64,000 bases of DNA from Parus major (Eukaryota > Chordata > Aves > Passeriformes > Paridae), in NCBI RefSeq assembly GCF_001522545.3, contig NC_031769.1, positions 74,493,356 through 74,557,355 of the forward strand, written 5' to 3'. Every line of letters starts with the position of its first letter. The first letter of the stretch is position 1. Made by a program: the position numbers and the translations under genes. A model generated the notes under the pieces. That model was not told where the DNA came from. It searched no databases and worked only from the letters and a program-made list of their open reading frames with translations. Shown here piece by piece: positions 47,264-59,747 of the stretch.

Positions 47264-50200
47264 GCAGAAAGCAGTCAGGAAGAAAAATAGCAGAGCGGTA
47301 CTTGGAAAATGAGTTCCTACTCCAACATATGCAACAGTGCTCCTCCCATCTGTGTTGGGAGACCTGTGGATAACACTGTAACCTACACAGTGGCTCTGGA
47401 TAATCCATGCCTGCTCTGTTGGACCCTAGGTTTAGAGACTGAGCAGCCCAAATGTTAGTGTGAACAGATGCTTTAAGGGAATGTCCCCTATTGGCATGTC
47501 CTCCATTAGTCTGTGCTGTACTGGTGGGTGTTACGACAGTTAACTTTACTAAATATCAGGAGATGGTATGTGGTTCTCTTTGTTATGCAAAATAAATGGT
47601 ACAACAGCATGGGAGGGGGAAAAGGACCTCCTCATGAATGGCATCTGCATAGGGTGCTGTAGGAAAGTCAATCTGTGTTGTGTGAAAGAAATGTTAGGAT
47701 ACAAGGGATGCAAAGTGTACTTTTTATGTATACTCACTTTATAATCTCCTAATTAAAGAGCTATATCATTACACTATATGTTATTGGGCCTTTTTCTCTG
47801 AAACCCACAAAAACTTTGCACTGTCCTACACCTCCCTGCTCCCACCTTCACCTCAATGTCAGAACACCCTAATTGCCTCTCTTCCATCCCACAGACCTGT
47901 ACAGACTCTCACACTTTCACCACCATATCTATAGTCATACAACAGTGTGACCATAATTCTATTGATCTTTGCTTTTATTTTCTCATGTTAATCTTTTCCT
48001 CTATCCAAAAAAATCACTTAGCTGATCCAGAGCTCTCAAAACACTTGAGATATCTGTTAAATTTGTTTTATAGGCTACAATTAACGAGGTATTCCATATG
48101 CATCTGGGAAATCAGAGATTGTTAGTTGATACTGTGATATTTCACATGAAGAATGGATGAGTTGAATTTACAGTGAATAATATTACTTCATTGGTTTTCT
48201 TTCTTTCTTTTTTTTGTATGTGCATTGGAAGAGATTCAAGTGCATAAATGTGTTGTTATTTTCTGCTATCACATGACCTTACAGATACTCATGTAAACAC
48301 TCAGAGCAAATGGAATTTTTCCTCATAGCTCTGTTTCTCTGAATGGCTTAGAGGTACCTCCTATTGTTTATGAACACCATATTCCTCCTTGCATTGCAAA
48401 CTCCATTTTAATAGGTGATCTCTTCTCGCCATTTTTCCCTTTCAGTCTTTGACTAGAATTTTCAGGACAGTAATTCAATACACTTATATAAAATTGATGA
48501 CTTAGTAGCACCAGCTTTTGTTTATCCAAGAAGTCTGGATAGTCTGCTACGTTGGTTATGTAAGGCAGAAACTATCTGATTTGAGTCTGTAAAAGTGTTT
48601 AGTGGTAGATTTTTGATAAAGGAGCTACCCTTCTTGACCAGTCCTAAGCAATTACATAAGAAATCCCATGAGTCAAGTAGAAATCCCTGTCAACCAGGTT
48701 TTCACAAGAAAATCTTATTTAATTTTCAGTACATTTACATGGTTATGCTTATGTCAGACTTTCATGTTAGAGTACAGTGCTCATACTTTGGTAAATGATT
48801 TGACCTATGCTAGCTCTCTAAGGAGGCAATTTTAGCCATGGAATGAGCAGCTGGATTTCCAGTTTCTGTTCTCAGGACAGGACCTCAGTCACAAGGTCTT
48901 AATGCAATAAAACTATTGAGAGATCCTTAGACTGACGGATAGTCCAAACACTGAAATGGTAGAAAATCAAAGCCTTCATTTTGTTACCAGATTCAGATGA
49001 ATTTCTACAAGAATCATACATGAGAGAACCAGCAAAGATGGGACAGTACGTTCTCTAGAAAACCACCAAATACGTTTAACCCCTGGTGTTTTTTAGTTAC
49101 TTGCTGTTTTGAATCAAGAACAGAAATACAATATTGTCATTATCCTGCTATGTAGAAACACCTGGGACTGATGCAACCTACTTTCTGGACTTAGGAGGAT
49201 GGTCGGTACTTCCCCACAGTTTCCTTGAGCATGAGATTTGGTTCATAATTTTCATCTGCAACCAGAATGAACAGAACAGGCCTTAAATCAATGTCCTTAT
49301 GACTAAGTGTCCCTGAATTATAAAATAAAATTCAATTTTAAAAAATGGAAAAAGAGTGCCAGTCTGTTGCAGTAAAAATACTTACTTTCCACAATATCCT
49401 CCCTGAAATTTTGTTTTTACCTAGTAAAGGACAATCTATTTTTGCATATGTGGGGAATAAAGCGCAGAGTAAGATAAGGCGTGCTTGTAGCACACTGCAG
49501 GTATTTGTTTCTATCACATAATTTTGGCCACTATTCTAGCTGTCCCATATGAATCTGCTGAATAAATATTGTATCTTCAGCTCTTGTGTCTGAATCTATG
49601 ATGTTTCCATACAAATTCTTAAAAAAAAGACCCCAAACAACAACAAACCTCCAAGCAAACAAAGAAATAAACAAAAACCCCAAACAAACAAAGAAAAAAA
49701 CCCATATAACCTCTGACAAGACACACAAGATGAAATTTAGATAGCATAGGAAAGAAGTTAGTTCAAGCTGACAGGGATTAGGAACAAAATCCATGAAGCC
49801 CAGTTCTCCTGATTCTTGGTTTATGTTAAATTTCCAAAATTGCCAAAAACAATTCCGGTTACAAAACACACTAGTGAATTTTTCAGAAGACAAAGCCTGA
49901 GGCTTGACATGCAGGCTCATTTCCAGACTGGGCCATGCGGGGAGTGTGTTTGTATTTATTTTCTTTCTTTTTAAATATGAATTCTAAAACATGAAAAAAA
50001 GGTAAAAATTTTAAAGTGTTCAGAATGCTACTGCAGTGCAATGTGTGTGTTTATATAACTATGACGAAAAACACAGAGAAAGATAGCTTTGAACCCGGGC
50101 TCTCCTAAACAATTTTTCTTTAACAGAGTTAAAATAATGAAAAATACTTAGTTAAACTGCTGGCCAAACTCTTATTGTTTGTACCACTCCTGGTAAAGAC
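47264..50200. other. Unique AT-rich non-coding DNA
   Basis: No gene is recognised. A-rich and AAAC-type low complexity lies at 49621-49705; this produces the 129-codon minus-strand frame at 49920-49531, which I do not regard as a gene. Confidence 0.5.
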
Positions 50201-50303
50201 CCTGGGGAGCAGCAGAGGAATCTGTGCTATTGATTGGCTGGTTAAAGAGAGGCCTATTAGATTGAGACAGGCTAGATTGATTATACAGCAGCAGAAGGAG
50301 CTC
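50200..50303 (+). promoter_or_regulatory. Candidate RNA polymerase II core promoter
   Basis: An inverted CCAAT box in the extended form GATTGGCTGG (ATTGG at 50233-50237) lies about 45 bp before a TATA-like GATTATACAG (TTATAC at 50281-50286). An initiator match TCAGATT, with A at 50304, lies 23 bp after that. The order is right, although the TATA-to-start spacing is slightly short. The region leads into a CpG-containing leader and a strong splice donor at 50658. Motif-only promoter calls are weak; the co-occurrence raises the odds. Confidence 0.4.
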
Positions 50304-50657
50304 AGATTCAGAGCTGAGTGAACGTCAGGGTGAGAGAGAGGGAGAGCAAGCGAGAGAAAGCGCGCAATAGAGGGAGACTGTACCCACTATAGCATCAGCG
50401 TGTGACAGCTGGTGCCTGATAACACTGATATTGAGCTCCTTCAGTGGAGAACTTGCTGAGCTACCCTTTTTTCATTTGCAAGAGGATGCCAGCTCTAAGC
50501 CAGTGCAACTGATGACAGACTGGATCTTGGAACAGTTCGTTTCACTTACATCTCTCATGTTCTGCTCCTCTGAAGAAAGGCTTATTACAGAAGACAAAAA
50601 TTCATTCTCCCCCTTACCTCACATATTATTGATGATATACAGACTTTGATCTTCCAG
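50304..50657 (+). other. Candidate first exon of an unidentified gene or lncRNA
   Basis: About 354 bp follow the proposed start. The front is purine-rich with GA repeats and, unusually for this window, several CpGs (GAACGTC, AAGCGAG, AAAGCGCGC, ATCAGCGTG between about 50320 and 50402). The exon ends CTTCCAG|GTAAGG, a match to the consensus CAG|GTAAGT at all but the last base. Inside is an ATG at 50512 opening 45 codons that close at 50649, before the donor, so this exon would be 5' UTR with an upstream ORF. No matching acceptor exon can be identified in the 13 kb to the right. I do not recognise the gene. The TSS position is approximate. Confidence 0.4.
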
Positions 50658-53600
50658 GTAAGGAAATTATCATTTGCTTTTCTGAGCAGCTAAAAAAGGA
50701 ATTATTCTTTTCATATCTTGCATGTTAAATACAAGCTTTGGCATTTATTCTCAGAATACATTTTTTGCACTTGTATTTCTTTCACTCACAGATTATGTAA
50801 ATCAATTATTATGTACACCTAAAGACAATTAGCAGGACATGGTTTGTGCATTGCATTTATCATGCTTAACCCTTTAGGTGAATGAAACAAACAGAAAAGA
50901 TTATTTCTAACTACTTGGATGATGTTTTAATGTAACTTGTCCCATGCATGCTAAACAGCCTGGAGTAATAATGGCATACAAGCTCTCCCATATTTTTAAT
51001 CCATTAGTGTACATATTGTGAAGACAGGTAGAGAGAATATTTACCTGAAAGATTTCTCAGTGTTTGTCAGTAGTTTGAAATAGTGTCTGTCTTTCGACTG
51101 CAAGCTTGCCACTGCTGAGCAAATATGGTCAGTCTTAAATAATTTATCATTAGACTGCCATTTTTGATAGATCTAGTAGGTATTGCTAGCATTCTGCCTG
51201 CAAAGTAAAGATCAAGGCTTATGACTTGAAATATGAAACCTAGGATGTTCTGTTACACTGTGCTGTATGTTTGAAGCAGCCATCCCATGGACTGATTACC
51301 TGTTTTGATATGACATTGACTATACTGTCTCCTAACTGCAGACCTCTACATAAAGTTTCTGTGTATTTCCTTCATCTGTGTTTTAAGTGGCTTTGTTGTC
51401 ATAGGTGATAGGTTCTGATAGATTGCCGTGATCTTGAAGGTGATAGACTATATCTGAAATTACCCAGCTTTTGGATTTGAAGTAAGTCAGGAAGTTGATT
51501 GACTGGGGGTTTACAGGCCACAGGAGCATAACGCCAAGACAGCTCCTTCATTAGCAGAACATTCCTTCCAGCTGTGACAACACGCACCACCTTCCTCATC
51601 CATTTGTGCACTCTGCTCCTTGTTCCAAACTGCAGAGTTTTTCATATGCCAGATACTGTGATTATTCCCTATGGGTGAAGTAGAGGAATCAATTTATTAA
51701 TGCAAGCATTTAAGTAGACTTTGACCCAGACAAGTACATGTTCCAATGCTTTGGCCAGTTAAGAAACTGCCTATAGCAAGGTCTTGCTGCTAGAAGGTGG
51801 ACCTACGTGTAATCCGATTTATCCATCGACTAAAGAATCACAACTACAGAAAAGCACTTTCTTCTCTTTCTTTATCAAGATTTTTTAAATAAATTTCTAG
51901 AAAACACCATACTTAAATAATTAATGACTTCTCAACAAAACTCAGATGAGAAGTGGAGTTGTCAAAATCATTATTTATCATTTCTAAAAGACATACAAGA
52001 ATTGAGGACCTTAAGTAATAGAGATCTTTTACAAACTAACAATAATTTGAATAGGGTATCTAAGTGACCACATGGTTAAAATATGATGTGCTTAAGAGAA
52101 AGCTTTATCTTCTATAATGTATCATATGAATAAGCACTGGCAAAACAGGAACTAAACTGATGACCCCAAACTAAAGACTTACTTAAACTATAACATCTGT
52201 GCTGTTTTAATACCTTGTATCTTTTATATGAATAGTATTTATGCTATTTACTATATACACAAATGTCAGCAATTTTGATGTTTCCTTCTGAAACTCTTTC
52301 CAGGTAGCCAGAAATTCTCTTGAAGGCACATTTTGACACCATAGCTTTATTGAGTGGTATTTTGCTCCATAAAATACTGCCAAAGGTGAGCATTGCATAC
52401 ACTGACTGTGGAGTCAGAGTGCAGAATCTGATCATAAATAATGGAAAGAAACCCTTTGCATTTTAATTACCTGGATAAAAATTTTAACACTAAAACAAAG
52501 ACATGGGTATTGAGAGCTATATTTACCAAGCATAGACAGTATTTTATAAGGAGTTAAGATAATTGAATGTCTAATTCACTTTGTATTCTTACAAATAGGC
52601 CTGCCTCGGCATATTTCATGTGCAGTTTGACTAGCAAAAAAAGTCCTTTATGTATGCTCAAAAGCTTTCCTACAGCTCTTATTAATATCTCTCTTTTATC
52701 TCTGAAAAGTATTTTTCACTATACCCGTGCTCTTTAAATATACCTTATAATTTTCTGGTAAGAAAAAAAAAAATTCATGGTAATTCTGTGATTTCGAAGA
52801 CAGCAATATTTTTTACCTCCAGATTAGTGTCTGTTACTAGTCAGGTTATATCAATGCCATGAAACTCCAGATTAAACCAAAAAATGTTTATTTTTGTAAT
52901 GGGAATACTTGATTTGAACCTTACATTTATTTTTTTAAAGTGCAAAAGACAATCAGAAACACAAACAATTAGTTAAGCTTATATTAATATTTTTCTACTC
53001 ATAAGATACTTTATTCAACTCCACATTAAATATTGTAAATATCTTCTTTTTTCAGATCCAGAAAAAAATACATTGAAAAAGCATGAATCAGAAAGAGTTA
53101 AGAGTCTACATATTACAAACTGTGCATTTTCTTTCAGATCTTTGATGTTGTCAATGTTAATCTGAACTTTTTGCAACACTTTAAACTGATTCAGTTATTT
53201 CACCTTTTTCTCAAAAGATTAATTTGACCTTTTTAAAATTAATGTTGTATTCCTTTCCAGCTTGCAGTCACAGAATGTGAATTTTATTTCTATTTTCTTA
53301 GCTAACTTAAAGCCATTAGGGGGCTCTTTTCTCCTATCATATCACACAGCAAACTGCAATACAAAGATATATCTAGTTCCTAGACTTGTTACCAAAAAAA
53401 TTATTCTTGAATTAATATGCTTTACCTGTAGCATTTTAATAATACAGAGCAGCTAACAGTTTCTCTATTTTTTGTTTGTTTGTCAGAGTGGAATCTGTTA
53501 TTTTGGGTATTTTTATTGCACATATTTGAAAACTTTTATTGTCAATTAATGGTTATGTCTAAAAGTTACTTTATGTCCTGTAGAGGAGAAGGAGGGAACA

Positions 53601-54944
53601 CATTCAGCAAAAATTTTGAAGTTACACCTGGAATGACTAAATCTAATTAACAACCTGAATATGAAAAATCATTATGTCCAAGAAGCTAAAGTTTAGTTAT
53701 TCCAATAACTGTGAATAATGGTGGAACTAACATGAAAAAAAAATAAATAAATCTGTTGAGTATTGCTACATTAGACTGAAAAGAACCTAGAGCATCTAGA
53801 ATTGACATAATCTTCCCTTACATAGCTTGCTTTCAGAAGGACTAAGTATGTGACGATGTTTTTTTCAATCACTCTTTATTTCACAAACTGAGAAAGTTGC
53901 AAATCTGAAAGCATTTACTCATATAAGCAGCTACACTGAAGTTACTGTGGGCCAAATTCCAACATCTTTGTTCTGCCTATTACCCTTAAGTTTTTATAAA
54001 TTCATTGCACCGCTGGATCTGAAACAATTTATGAACCTTGAACTATTTCTTGTGCGGTTGTAAGCTTTGTACAATTACTTGTGGGATTCTTTGGAAAGAA
54101 CTATAAAATAGTCCAATGCAAGCTAAGGAAAAAAATAATTAATTTGTTGTAAAGCACAGCAAGGTAGTTGCAAACACTGCAAAATCATGCTGAGATGAGG
54201 CCAGGAGAAACATGAGTGTCAAAGATGAGAAAAATAATTGTCCCTCTGTTCCAGTTTTGAAGGGTTTTTTTTGTTCCTGCCATCTTTGAAAGAAAAAAAT
54301 CCCAAGCTGGTAAATGATTTTACCCACCCTGAACCAGCTTGCTACTTTATATTATTTAGCTTGGAGAGACTCCAATACTACCAAATCCATTCAAGAAAAA
54401 AAAGAAAATAAAAGAGACTGGCGCACTTTGTCATGTTTGACATTCACAATGAAGGAGTTTAATCTACCCAAGTTGGATTTTTTTTTAAAAAAATCAAGTT
54501 AAAAAATATGTTATTTCTTAGTTTTACCACACATCTGAATAATCTCTCTATTTTTGCATCCTCTTATAGCAACTATCTTATATCAATTAAGAACTTTGTT
54601 CTAATAAACAGCATCTAGAAATTCTATTCAGGACCTCAAGACACTCTGTTTATTGCTCTGCACAGACAGGGGATCACAAAATATAATGAAATTGTTGAAA
54701 ATATGGAATAAATCAAGTCTTGTTTCTTAGATAGATAATTGATGCTTCAAACTCAAAGATGATCTTCATTAGATATACTACTAGCAGATTGGAAATTCAG
54801 CATCATAAGAATTATCTTTCTGTTAGTAGAAGAAGGATTATTCCTTACTAAAAGGTGGCTGAAGGTAACTATGATTTGCTTGCATTGCAAGTGATTAATT
54901 ATGTACACATGGATAGTCATCAAAGCTGAGATGGCATTATGATT
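50658..54944. other. AT-rich non-coding DNA (intron 1 if the 50.3 kb exon is real)
   Basis: It starts with GTAAGGAAAT at the donor. No exon, transposon or recognised repeat is seen. A T-run/A-run near 54478-54496 is self-complementary low complexity. Confidence 0.45.
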
Positions 54945-55527
54945 AGTAATTCAAGAGGCACAGCATTGCCAGGCAGTCAAAGGAGGTGATTCTTCCACTG
55001 GGGTGGTCTTACCTGGAGTCATGTGTGCAGTTTTGGGTACCATGATATGAAAAAGGTATTAGGTCATTAGGGAGCATCCAAAGGAGGGCCACAAAGATGG
55101 TGAAAGGTGGATGGGTGGGGAGGGCATACAAGGAGTAGCTGAGATCACATGGTCTGTTCAGCCTGAAGAGGAGACTGAGTAGAGACCTCACTGCAATTAC
55201 AACTTTCACATGAGGGGAGGAGGAGGGACAGGCACTGATGCCTTCTCTTTGGTGACCAGTGACAGGACCCAAGGGAATGACATGAAGTCTTCTCAGGGGA
55301 GGTTTAGGTTGGATATTAGAAAGAGGTTCTTCACCCAGAGGATGTCTGGGCACTGGAACAGGCCCCCCAGTGAAGTGGTGATAGCATGAAACCTGACAGA
55401 GCTCAAGAAGTATATGGACAATGCTCTCAGGCACGTGGTGAGACTCGGGTTTTCCTGTGCAGCGCCAGGAGTTGGACTTTGATGATCCTTTTTGTTCTCT
55501 TCCAACTCAGGGTATTCTATGATCATA
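54945..55527 (+). mobile_element. CR1 LINE 3' end
   Basis: The copy has CAGTTTTGGGTACCATGATA, CCAAAGGAGGGCCACAAAGA, GGTCTGTTCAGCCTGAAGAG, GTGACCAGTGACAGGACCC, GGGGAGGTTTAGGTTGGATA, GAGGTTCTTCACCCAGAGG, GGGCACTGGAACAGG, then GCCAGGAGTTGGACTTTGAT and a tail TATTCTATGATCATATGA ending near 55527. The wording belongs to the same branch as the 31.3 kb copy but is better preserved at the 3' end. It is 5'-truncated and non-coding. The minus-strand open frames here are artefacts. Confidence 0.92.
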
Positions 55528-57770
55528 TGACTTTTTAAAGGCTCAAATCAGACCAAGCAAATTGCTGGAAGAATGACAGGAAATGTGTAGCAGAAGAAAG
55601 GAGCAGAGACTACTTCTTGGTTGGAGTCAAGCACCCTAGCAGTACAACTCTTTTCTCCTCTATAAAACACAGTTTAATTTAATTGTATGCTTTGCTTCCT
55701 TGAAATCAATGAAATTTTATGTAAAAGATAAAAATTAAACCCATATAAGATTCTGGCACAAAGTTTCTGCAGAGCGTCACTCCAGAGATAACTCTAATTT
55801 ACTGGTTGGTTAGTTTATCCCTTATATAAACACACTATGCTAAGCACTTTGAAATACTTTTGAATGAAAACTGTTGTGTAAATGTAAAGTATTATTATAG
55901 CAAACAGAAGTCACTCAAAGTTGACAGAAGTCACTTCAGCTAATGAAAACTGCAAAAGTCTGGGATGCTTTATTAAGCATGAACAAATAATTAATCTCTG
56001 ATGAATGCTTAAAGACAGAAAAGAGCAGTTCTTCACACATGTAATCAAATAAGAAATATTCATTTTTCCTCTTTCATGTTTTCTATAATATATGACAGGA
56101 ATAATTCAAATTACTATATTTTCGAAGTAGAAAAGTTTGCCAAAGCAATGATTGTATGTATTTTCAAAATATTTTAAAAAGAATCAATAACAATGTAATC
56201 TAAACTGCACAGTAATACAATGAAAAACAGAATAATTTGCTTGTTTATTTTTTTTTTTTTACTGGAAGAAAAATGACAAAGTAAATGAAATTGCATAGAA
56301 ACAGTACCTGGCATTCATATTTATATACAATCCTACATATTTATTTATATATATATATAGATGGTGACATCCCTGCCCATGGCAAAGGTGTTGTAACTAG
56401 ATGATCTTTAGACTTGCTTCCAACCCAAGCCATTCTATGATATGAGTCTATTATATATTTGTATAAGTTTATCCTTTACTCTCTGTATTACACACAGTAA
56501 AAAGTCTTTTCCCTGTTAAAGAAAATTTGCAACTTTTATGAATTTTATGAATCTTATGTATTTTATGTAGAACCCAAACATATTCCTAGAACACCATAAA
56601 AGAAAAGGATTTGTTGGTTGTGAAGCCACTTGAGGGTACAAGTTTCAAGACAGCTGTCACCAAGAAATGCAGATCATCAGATGCCAGGATTCCAACAAAA
56701 TATTTTTTCCTGATATTGAAAACACTTTGTTGACATAATCTGCTTTAATGCTGTGATGTAATAACAGAAAGGCTTTGCTGAGCAACATGCAAAAAATTAC
56801 AATTTTGCATGTTTTATATGTAAAACTATACATAAAGTATAGTTTTGAGAAAAGATCTTTAGATTTTTGTGTTTGCTTGAATTTCAAAATATTTAGAAGT
56901 GAGCAAAAAGTGTTGTTGCTTTGCAAAACACTGATTACTTGTGGCTCTGGAAAATGACTTGGATAAATCCTGGTCTGATCAGCAACGATTAACACTGCTC
57001 TGTGGAGTATAAAGTGAATGAACAAAGTTCTGCGAAGCAGCTGATAGTGAGAAGTAATTCATTGTCTTCAGGTGGATCTGTAACACTGAGAATTAATGTG
57101 CTTACAGCACTGACAAAGCTATGGCAATACCTTGAGTATTTCTATAGCTTTTTTCTCTCAGAACTTTTTGCAACTGATTTAAGATATGTGACTGAAGGTT
57201 TTGTTCCTTCCCTCCAATTATCAGATATTAAACAGAAAAACAAAACAAACCAACCAACCAACAAACAAAACAAGAGAAAACCCATCAAAAATTATTCCAT
57301 GCCAAACCCCTGTCAAATTCATTTTTGGGCAAGGTGCCAAGGCAAACAAAATGAACTATCAAAGATTAGTAAACGATGATACATTTTTATGCTGAACATA
57401 GTGAAACAATAGTTCCATTCTTAATACTATGTAATGATCAGAAGGTAGAAACTCTTTGTGGCCCAGAATACATAACAATGACAGTATAAATATTTTGTAG
57501 CATTTGGAAATTACATATACCAGAAAGTAAAAATATATGATATTACTTTAAATATTATAAATTTCAGCTCTAGAAGTCTGATTTTCATAAGGGTACATAG
57601 ACTTCACCAATTTCTAAAAACTACTGAATATACATCGTAGTGTTTTGCTTTTCCTGGCTTCTTAAGATGCATTAATATTTCTAATTCTATGCATCACAGC
57701 TGTACTGATACATGTAAGGGCCATTCTGAAATTAATGTTGCAAATTTCAAGTGTAAATAACAAATTCGTC
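55528..57770. other. AT-rich non-coding DNA
   Basis: It contains a tiny CR1 tail at 56362-56442, T13 at 56248-56260, a TA run at 56346-56359 and A/C-rich low complexity at 57235-57275. No gene is recognised. Confidence 0.5.
56362..56442 (+). mobile_element. CR1 3' tail remnant
   Basis: CCTGCCCATGGCAAAGGTGT, GTAACTAGATGATCTTTAGAC and CTTCCAACCCAAGCCATTCTA are the last ~80 bp of a CR1 3' UTR, ending in CATTCTATGATATGA. It is an extreme 5' truncation placed directly after a TA tract. Confidence 0.82.
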
Positions 57771-58016
57771 TATAATAATATAATAATGTAAGATATAATA
57801 ATAAATCAATAAATAATAAATAACAATAGCAATATAAATATTAATATATGATGCAATTATATAATCATGTAATGCAATATATAAAATATTAAAATAAATA
57901 ATTAAATGATAAAATTAATAATAAGTAATTAGAATTAGAAAAAATAATAAGATTAATAGTAGTAGTAATATAATATAATAATAATGCAGAATAATGGATT
58001 AAATAATATAAATTTA
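57771..58016. repeat. Extreme A/T tract rich in TAA/ATA units
   Basis: About 246 bp made almost wholly of A and T, with scattered TAATAA, AATAAATAA and TAGTAGTAG units and only isolated G or C. It is probably a decayed trinucleotide microsatellite. Such DNA can act as a matrix-attachment or unwinding element, but nothing here shows that. Confidence 0.85.
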
Positions 58017-59381
58017 TCCTTTATTTATTTTTTTTAATTTAACTTGCAACAGAGTATATCTTCTTAATACTGTATATGGAATCAGAATTTGAACCTATCT
58101 TCTTAAATGAAATCATTAGTAACTTCTGATGTGAAAACATACTTTTACATTCCCTGCCCTATTTTGAGACACAAGAAATTCGAATCAGCTTCAGATCAGC
58201 TTGGATGATATTTAAGGTACTCAGTCTTGAATGTTTGTTCATTAAGTCTAGGCACTGTCATACATCTATTTACATGTACAGAATCTAACTAGCAAAATTA
58301 TATCAGTGTCATGAGTACATGTTCTTTATTGTTTTGTGCCAATAAACAAATATCAATGCCTGGGATTACAGCTGTTATGAGGTGGTTTATCCCAGCAAAG
58401 CAGGAGCAAAGTGTGAAAGCTCTACATGTGTCCATCAAATATGGAAAATCATCCCTGAATTGCCTGACCGGGAGCATGATTAAGCAGATGTGTCATACAG
58501 ACATTATTCTGAAGATCAGGAGAACACTCTGGGAAAAGATGTTGCTTTTTGCACTCTGTATCCATATATTGTTTGATTGCCACAATATCTCTAAGATCTT
58601 GAAAAAAGGCTTACAGATCTTTGACCTTACTAATTCTCAGATAGATGGGATCAGGAAGACAACATCAGCAAAATGCATATATAAAACTACTAGTAGTCAC
58701 AATTTTTGTACTTTTTAGGAAAATTGTTCAAACTGGAATTGTACCTTACTCTGAAACGGCAAAGCTTCGTGGGTATCTGTCTAGGGGAACAACTAAATAA
58801 CTATACATACCTGGCTCCAATGTGGTGCAATCTCCTCCCCACTCTAGCTCATCTTCTCAATGTCTTGCCCAAGTCTGGCAAATGCAACATGCCTGGGACA
58901 TATCAAACTTCTTAATTACTTTTAAGAATCAAATTAAATTACACTACACAGAGAGAAAAATATGCATAAAACCCACCCAACTATATTACATATCAACCTA
59001 AATCCTTTCTGTGATGATTCTATAATTCTCTTAAGCATCTAGATTTCTGCCTTTTTTTTTTTTTGTTGTTATTGATATATATATATCTGAAACTCATTAA
59101 CTTCTTCACCTGTTTTTATAACTAAGTGTTCCTGCCTAAAAATTTTGGAGAAGCTCTACTGCAAGAACTGCTGTCACTTTATGTGGTTGATCAACACTAG
59201 AGTGTTGGAGGAGTGAATGTCAAAATTTACAGGACGCCAAGATTAACTCATCCACAAGCTTTTATCATGCAAAACAGTTTAAGTTCCTTTGATTGAGGAG
59301 AGGTATCTTTCATTACTTTGTACAAACCTTGGCAGAAGAGTATGACTATAGACATTTACCAAGAAATAAATTATATAGTGT
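58017..59381. other. AT-rich non-coding DNA
   Basis: A 135-codon plus-strand frame at 58311-58718 is the longest unbroken stretch here but shows no motif, homology I recognise, or splice context. T13 occurs at 59052-59064. The right edge is the LTR start. Confidence 0.45.
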
Positions 59382-59489
59382 TGTCGTGGTTTTAAACCAG
59401 TAACTAAAAAAATTACTTATTTCTTGCTGTGAGATATGGATTAGAGCAAGAGCAAAACAGGCTTAAAACTTAAAAAGGAATAAAGAAAG

Positions 59490-59495
59490 TTTATT
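59490..59495 (-). promoter_or_regulatory. LTR polyadenylation signal
   Basis: The minus strand reads AATAAA within TTAATAAACTTTC, near the U5 end of the LTR. Confidence 0.5.
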
Positions 59496-59647
59496 AACAA
59501 AACTACAAGAATAAGAACACCAGAATAAACTTCCAGAAAACCCTTTTTATCCCCTACTACCCACCATTCCTTTGTTCACATGACAACAGAGACAAAAACT
59601 TTGGAACTTTGGTGTTTAAAACAGTCCCAATTCCTGCTACAGTCTTT

Positions 59648-59747
59648 NNNNNNNNNNNNNNNNNNNNNNNNNNNNNNNNNNNNNNNNNNNNNNNNNNNNN
59701 NNNNNNNNNNNNNNNNNNNNNNNNNNNNNNNNNNNNNNNNNNNNNNN
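59648..59747. other. Assembly gap, 100 N
   Basis: Exactly 100 N, the usual placeholder for a gap of unknown size. It lies inside the LTR, so repeat collapse is a likely cause. Any open frame spanning it is meaningless. Confidence 0.99.

Noticed and set aside
49531..49920. 129-codon open frame on - with hydrophobic stretches
   Set aside because: The hydrophobic F/V/L run comes from an AAAC-type low-complexity stretch read in reverse, not from a membrane protein.
55009..55526. 77- and 141-codon minus-strand frames
   Set aside because: They are antisense to a CR1 3' end on +.
58311..58718. 135-codon open frame on +
   Set aside because: No motif, no codon pattern or homology I recognise and no splice sites around it. 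Its composition is that of translated AT-rich DNA.
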